Shown here: in pieces, positions 62,401 to 64,000 of the stretch
Layout of the letters: each line of letters starts with the position of its first letter
Numbering within the stretch: the stretch's first letter is position 1
DNA from: Lachnospiraceae bacterium
GTDB lineage: Bacteria; Bacillota; Clostridia; Lachnospirales; Lachnospiraceae
Direction: 5' to 3'
Length of the DNA stretch: 64,000 nt
Assembly (NCBI GenBank): GCA_910575555.1
Contig: CAJTFX010000005.1
Span: 62,001-126,000 of the forward strand
Made by a program: the position numbers and the translations under genes
The notes under the pieces: generated by a model
Databases searched by the model: none
Seen by the model: the letters and a program-made list of their open reading frames with translations, nothing else
What the model was told of the DNA's origin: nothing

Positions 62401-62533
62401 CTCGAAATTAACAAAAGGGAAACGGTATTACGTGCGTGTGCGCGCTTATAAGAGCGTGAAGGTGAACAAGAAAACCCAGAAGCTTTACGGGGCATGGAGC
62501 AGCGTGAAGCGCAGTGGAAAAATCAGGAAATAG
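59471..62533 (+). CDS. BspA-type leucine-rich repeat surface protein
   Basis: Exported protein of 1020 aa. A signal peptide (about 1-31, ending STVSAAE) precedes a five-fold STEEGGNGDG-type repeat (about 78-123). LRR_5 repeats (about 140-590) show patterns such as CTSLESLVF and IPDTVKTVSNGAF. Three MBG/Ig-like repeats (about 605-835) share YTYDGKAKEPAVTVTKGTEK and NPGTAKAIVTGAG. A BIG2-like module (about 840-915) and a fibronectin III-like end (about 920-1020, KVSWKKDSRATGYQVQYC) follow. No LPXTG sortase signal or known wall-binding domain was seen. Such proteins are linked to adhesion in gut and oral bacteria; that role is inferred. Starts at ATG 59471 after AAAGGAG. Confidence 0.88.
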   Translation: MVNKKLGKRLMAVFLSAALLVPASTVSAAELPGAGQLEELSGENQAANERLKDISQEESAAGNQEGISEGVLRNANSDSTEEGGNGDGTEEGGNSDGTEEGGNGDGTEEGGNGDCTEEGGSGNEGTGTEAQDFVVDEKGILTAYNGEGGELTIPAKVGEIDVTGIAEKIFDEKKQELTKVIISAGITEIPRELFKGCANLEEVVFPETLTGIGLYSFAECGKLTGVEFPEGLKTIGTHAFVDCGNLEEAVFPETLTEIGSYAFARCKKLLAVELPGKLEKIDMGVFSECASLKSIQIPSSVTNVAFWAFYNCTSLESLVFQKGETAGKRYLEGDAFEGCSSLKEVELPAEMELKAGNVFSKCTSLTEFKVAEGSAYLVLEGCLYQRWDTELILVACPAGKTEVKFPEGITNIGGASFGGCTNLISVEIPDTVKTVSNGAFDSCTGLKKVVLPPDLSEISSYLFRDTALTEIKIPETVNNIGSYAFYGCKELKTVTILGKAYSVGEHAFEGCTGLESVYLQEGVEHIYSQAFRGCSSLKTWVIPESVTLIDYDAIWSEDTANLTIYGKADSHAENFARNNNINFSAEQPPQPPSTEEPEGEIYDISNAAYIVTLEAEVYDYDGTGKRPVVTVKKGEEELLRGTDFTVEYKDNVNPGTAKAIVRGADKYSGEVTKEFTIKGIDISGTGFTVALSESKYTYDGKAKEPAVTVTKGTEKLRGTDFTVKYENNINPGTAKAIVTGAGIYTGTVTKEFTIEASKDISSQGFTVTLSETEYTYDGKAKEPAVTVTKGTEKLRGTDFTVKYENNINPGTAKAIVTGAGGYTGTVTKEFTIKEAKKKNIDLTCKKVFTKKYGDKAFSLQAKAVKGAKITYKTSDKKVADVDKKGKVTIKGTGIATITIKATASGYDDKSLKVTVKVSPSKASAPSLKTLRGRKLKVSWKKDSRATGYQVQYCASKAFKKGVKTITISRNKTITRTISKLTKGKRYYVRVRAYKSVKVNKKTQKLYGAWSSVKRSGKIRK
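59706..59840 (+). repeat. 27-bp in-frame tandem repeat, five units
   Basis: Units begin at 59706, 59733, 59760, 59787 and 59814, each with GTACAGAAGAAGGCGG. They encode a nine-residue TEEGGN-GDG type repeat after the signal peptide. Nearly identical units suggest recent change in copy number. Confidence 0.9.
61521..61975 (+). repeat. Two nearly identical ~230-bp MBG-like repeats
   Basis: The second and third MBG-like repeats of the LRR protein (about 61521-61745 and 61755-61975) match closely at DNA level, for example through TACGTACGACGGCAAAGC. The first repeat (about 61290-61515) is more diverged. They could recombine in frame. Confidence 0.8.
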
Positions 62534-62552
62534 AAGGAGCATTTTAAGGCTG

Positions 62553-62609
62553 CCGCGAAAGTCAAATGGGGCTGCCGCACTAAGTAATTAGTGCGCAGCC
62601 CCTTCGCGG
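62553..62609. terminator. Compound terminator between the LRR and MATE genes
   Basis: Inner stem: GGGGCTGCCGCACTAA (62568-62583) with TTAGTGCGCAGCCCC (62588-62602), one bulged base. Outer stem: CCGCGAA (62553-62559) with TTCGCGG (62603-62609). It lies between convergent genes. Its GGGGCTGCCGCACTAAG end resembles that of the long inverted repeat at 59138. Confidence 0.75.
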
Positions 62610-62620
62610 GGTTCAAATAT

Positions 62621-63970
62621 TTATAAATCTCCCCGCCGCCTTCTCTCTCCAGACAAAATCAAATATGCAGCCACGCAGATCCCCGCCGACAGAAGAGAGC
62701 CCAAAGGCGCCGCAAGCCCCATGGGAAACAGGTTGTCCGGATATTTCCTGGATGTAATCCAGGAGAGCGGAATGCGCACCAGCACAATGGACAGGGAATT
62801 GTGCAGGAAGGAAATACCGGATTTCCCAAGGGCGCAGAAATACCCGGAGAAGCAAAAATGAATGCCCGCAAATACACAGTCCCAGACGTAACTTCTCAGA
62901 TATTGGCTGCCCAGGCGGATAACGTCGGCATTATCCTCAAACAGACCGATAATCTGCGGAGCCACAAATTGCACAAGAACAGAAGATACCATACCGAATC
63001 CAATGGAAATGACAAGGGCGCAGCCCAGGGTTTGTTTTGCCCGGTCATGCTTTTGGGCTCCGATATTCTGTGCGGCAAGGGCAGATACTGCCGACAGCAT
63101 GGAGGAGGGAATCAGAAACAGAATGCCGATGACTTTTTCCACAATGCCTACTGCGGCGGCGTCATGCAGCCCCCGGCGGTTGGCAATCACAGTAATAACT
63201 ATAAATGCAATCTGAATAAATCCATCCTGCAATGCCACCGGCAGGCCAATCTTAAGGATGCTGCCCATAACCGTTCTTTGAGGTCTGAAATCGCTTTTTT
63301 TCAGAACCAGTCCCGTTTTTCTTTTCAAAATCACCGTTAACGCCGTTATCACAGAAATTGTCTGTGAGACGGTGGTGCCGAGGGCGGCTCCCATAGCGCC
63401 CATGCCCAGCGCTCCGATAAACAGATAGTCCAGAGCGATATTACAGACACAGGCCACGGCAATGAAATACATGGGCCGTTTGGTGTCTCCCAGACCCCGG
63501 AATATGGAGCTGATGATATTGTAAGCGGTGATAAAGGGAATACCGGCAAAGCAAATTCTGAGATAAGAAGCAGTTTCCAGGGCTGCTTCCGGCGGCGCGG
63601 ACATTGCAGTTACAATGGGGTTTACCAGAAGAAGCAGCAGGACGGTTACGGCAAAGGAGCCGGTGATAAATAAAACGGCTGTGTTTCCCACCAGACGGGA
63701 GGCTTTGTTCAGTTCCTTTGCGCCGGCTGCAAGTCCGATGGTAACGGTTGCCCCCATGGCCAGGCCCACAATCATCACCGTCAGCATATGCATGACCTGG
63801 CTGCCGATGGACACGGCGGTAATGCTGTCTGTGGCGTTAAACTGCCCGATGATAAATAAATCAGCCATGCCGTATAATGTCTGAAGAAAAAAGGACAGCA
63901 TATAAGGCAGGGAAAACAGCAGAATGTTTTTCCATACGTTTCCTGAGGTTAAATCTTTATCCATAATCAT
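62621..63970 (-). CDS. MATE family efflux transporter
   Basis: About 449 aa from ATG 63970 (ATG 63964 also possible). The frame is open to the window edge through a TTG at 63994, so a start beyond the window cannot be ruled out. Twelve membrane segments are expected, and the MATE signature MADLFIIGQFNATDSITAVS is near residue 35. The N-terminus DKDLTSGNVWKNILLFSLPY is typical of the clostridial drug/Na+ antiporter-like group. It differs clearly from the MATE at 23.3 kb. The substrate is unknown. Confidence 0.88.
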   Translation of the reverse strand: MIMDKDLTSGNVWKNILLFSLPYMLSFFLQTLYGMADLFIIGQFNATDSITAVSIGSQVMHMLTVMIVGLAMGATVTIGLAAGAKELNKASRLVGNTAVLFITGSFAVTVLLLLLVNPIVTAMSAPPEAALETASYLRICFAGIPFITAYNIISSIFRGLGDTKRPMYFIAVACVCNIALDYLFIGALGMGAMGAALGTTVSQTISVITALTVILKRKTGLVLKKSDFRPQRTVMGSILKIGLPVALQDGFIQIAFIVITVIANRRGLHDAAAVGIVEKVIGILFLIPSSMLSAVSALAAQNIGAQKHDRAKQTLGCALVISIGFGMVSSVLVQFVAPQIIGLFEDNADVIRLGSQYLRSYVWDCVFAGIHFCFSGYFCALGKSGISFLHNSLSIVLVRIPLSWITSRKYPDNLFPMGLAAPLGSLLSAGICVAAYLILSGERRRRGDL

Positions 63971-64000
63971 TGACACGTATGTTTTCTTTTGCAAAAGAAG

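Overview
The window looks like a chromosomal segment of an anaerobic, low-to-moderate GC Firmicute, most likely a gut Lachnospiraceae (Clostridia). The evidence is the rnfCDGEAB gene order, a biotin-dependent Na+-pumping decarboxylase, ispH directly upstream of rpsA, scpAB, a PadR regulator with a small companion gene, a BspA-type leucine-rich-repeat surface protein, and strong Shine-Dalgarno sequences with sigma-A type promoters. No rRNA, tRNA, CRISPR array or complete transposase gene was seen. Most genes are on the + strand and most of the window is ordinary core genome.

Layout. 1-8.6 kb: end of a Na+-translocating decarboxylase operon (beta and alpha subunits), an RpiR regulator, a BaiN/HI0933-type flavoprotein, cmk, ispH, rpsA and cheR. 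8.7-13.4 kb: a trehalose locus, with treR divergent from treP-treC and palindromic operators between them. 13.4-15.4 kb: a YprB-like nuclease and a decayed Ig-like surface-protein fragment. 15.6-21 kb: the Rnf operon, closed by a strong bidirectional terminator. 21-31.7 kb: a chemoreceptor, a MATE exporter, the proline genes proB and proA separated by an opposite-strand ECF sigma/anti-sigma pair, two GNAT acetyltransferases, and an aldo/keto reductase with a ferredoxin tail.

31.7-37.6 kb is an accessory, AT-richer stretch: a PadR regulator, a small membrane-protein gene broken by one stop codon, a 5'-truncated beta-sandwich protein, two unrecognised proteins, an AAA-ATPase/PD-(D/E)XK protein and structured intergenic DNA. 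37.6-45.4 kb carries a FAD/Rieske oxidoreductase, an intracellular-type subtilase, cardiolipin synthase, a D,D-carboxypeptidase, a metallophosphoesterase and scpAB. 45.4-45.9 kb is a gene-free array of about 72-bp tandem repeats, a hairpin and a 79-bp palindromic element. 46-64 kb holds a LUD protein, an ABC exporter, a DUF2156 protein, two adjacent COG0523-type GTPases (one very His-rich, one apparently fused to a DUF1980-like domain), a GntR regulator, lepB, a hybrid histidine kinase, ilvD, nfo, an M15 peptidase, the large LRR surface protein and a second MATE exporter.

How the genes fit together. The Na+-pumping decarboxylase and Rnf both belong to membrane ion-gradient energetics. The tre locus is a self-contained uptake, hydrolysis and repression unit. 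The most unusual features are a dispersed small palindromic repeat (two 79-bp copies plus shorter versions), the 45.4-kb tandem array, the paired metal-type GTPases with the DUF1980-like fusion, and the accessory stretch at 31.7-37.6 kb. No clearly new multi-gene system can be shown from sequence alone.
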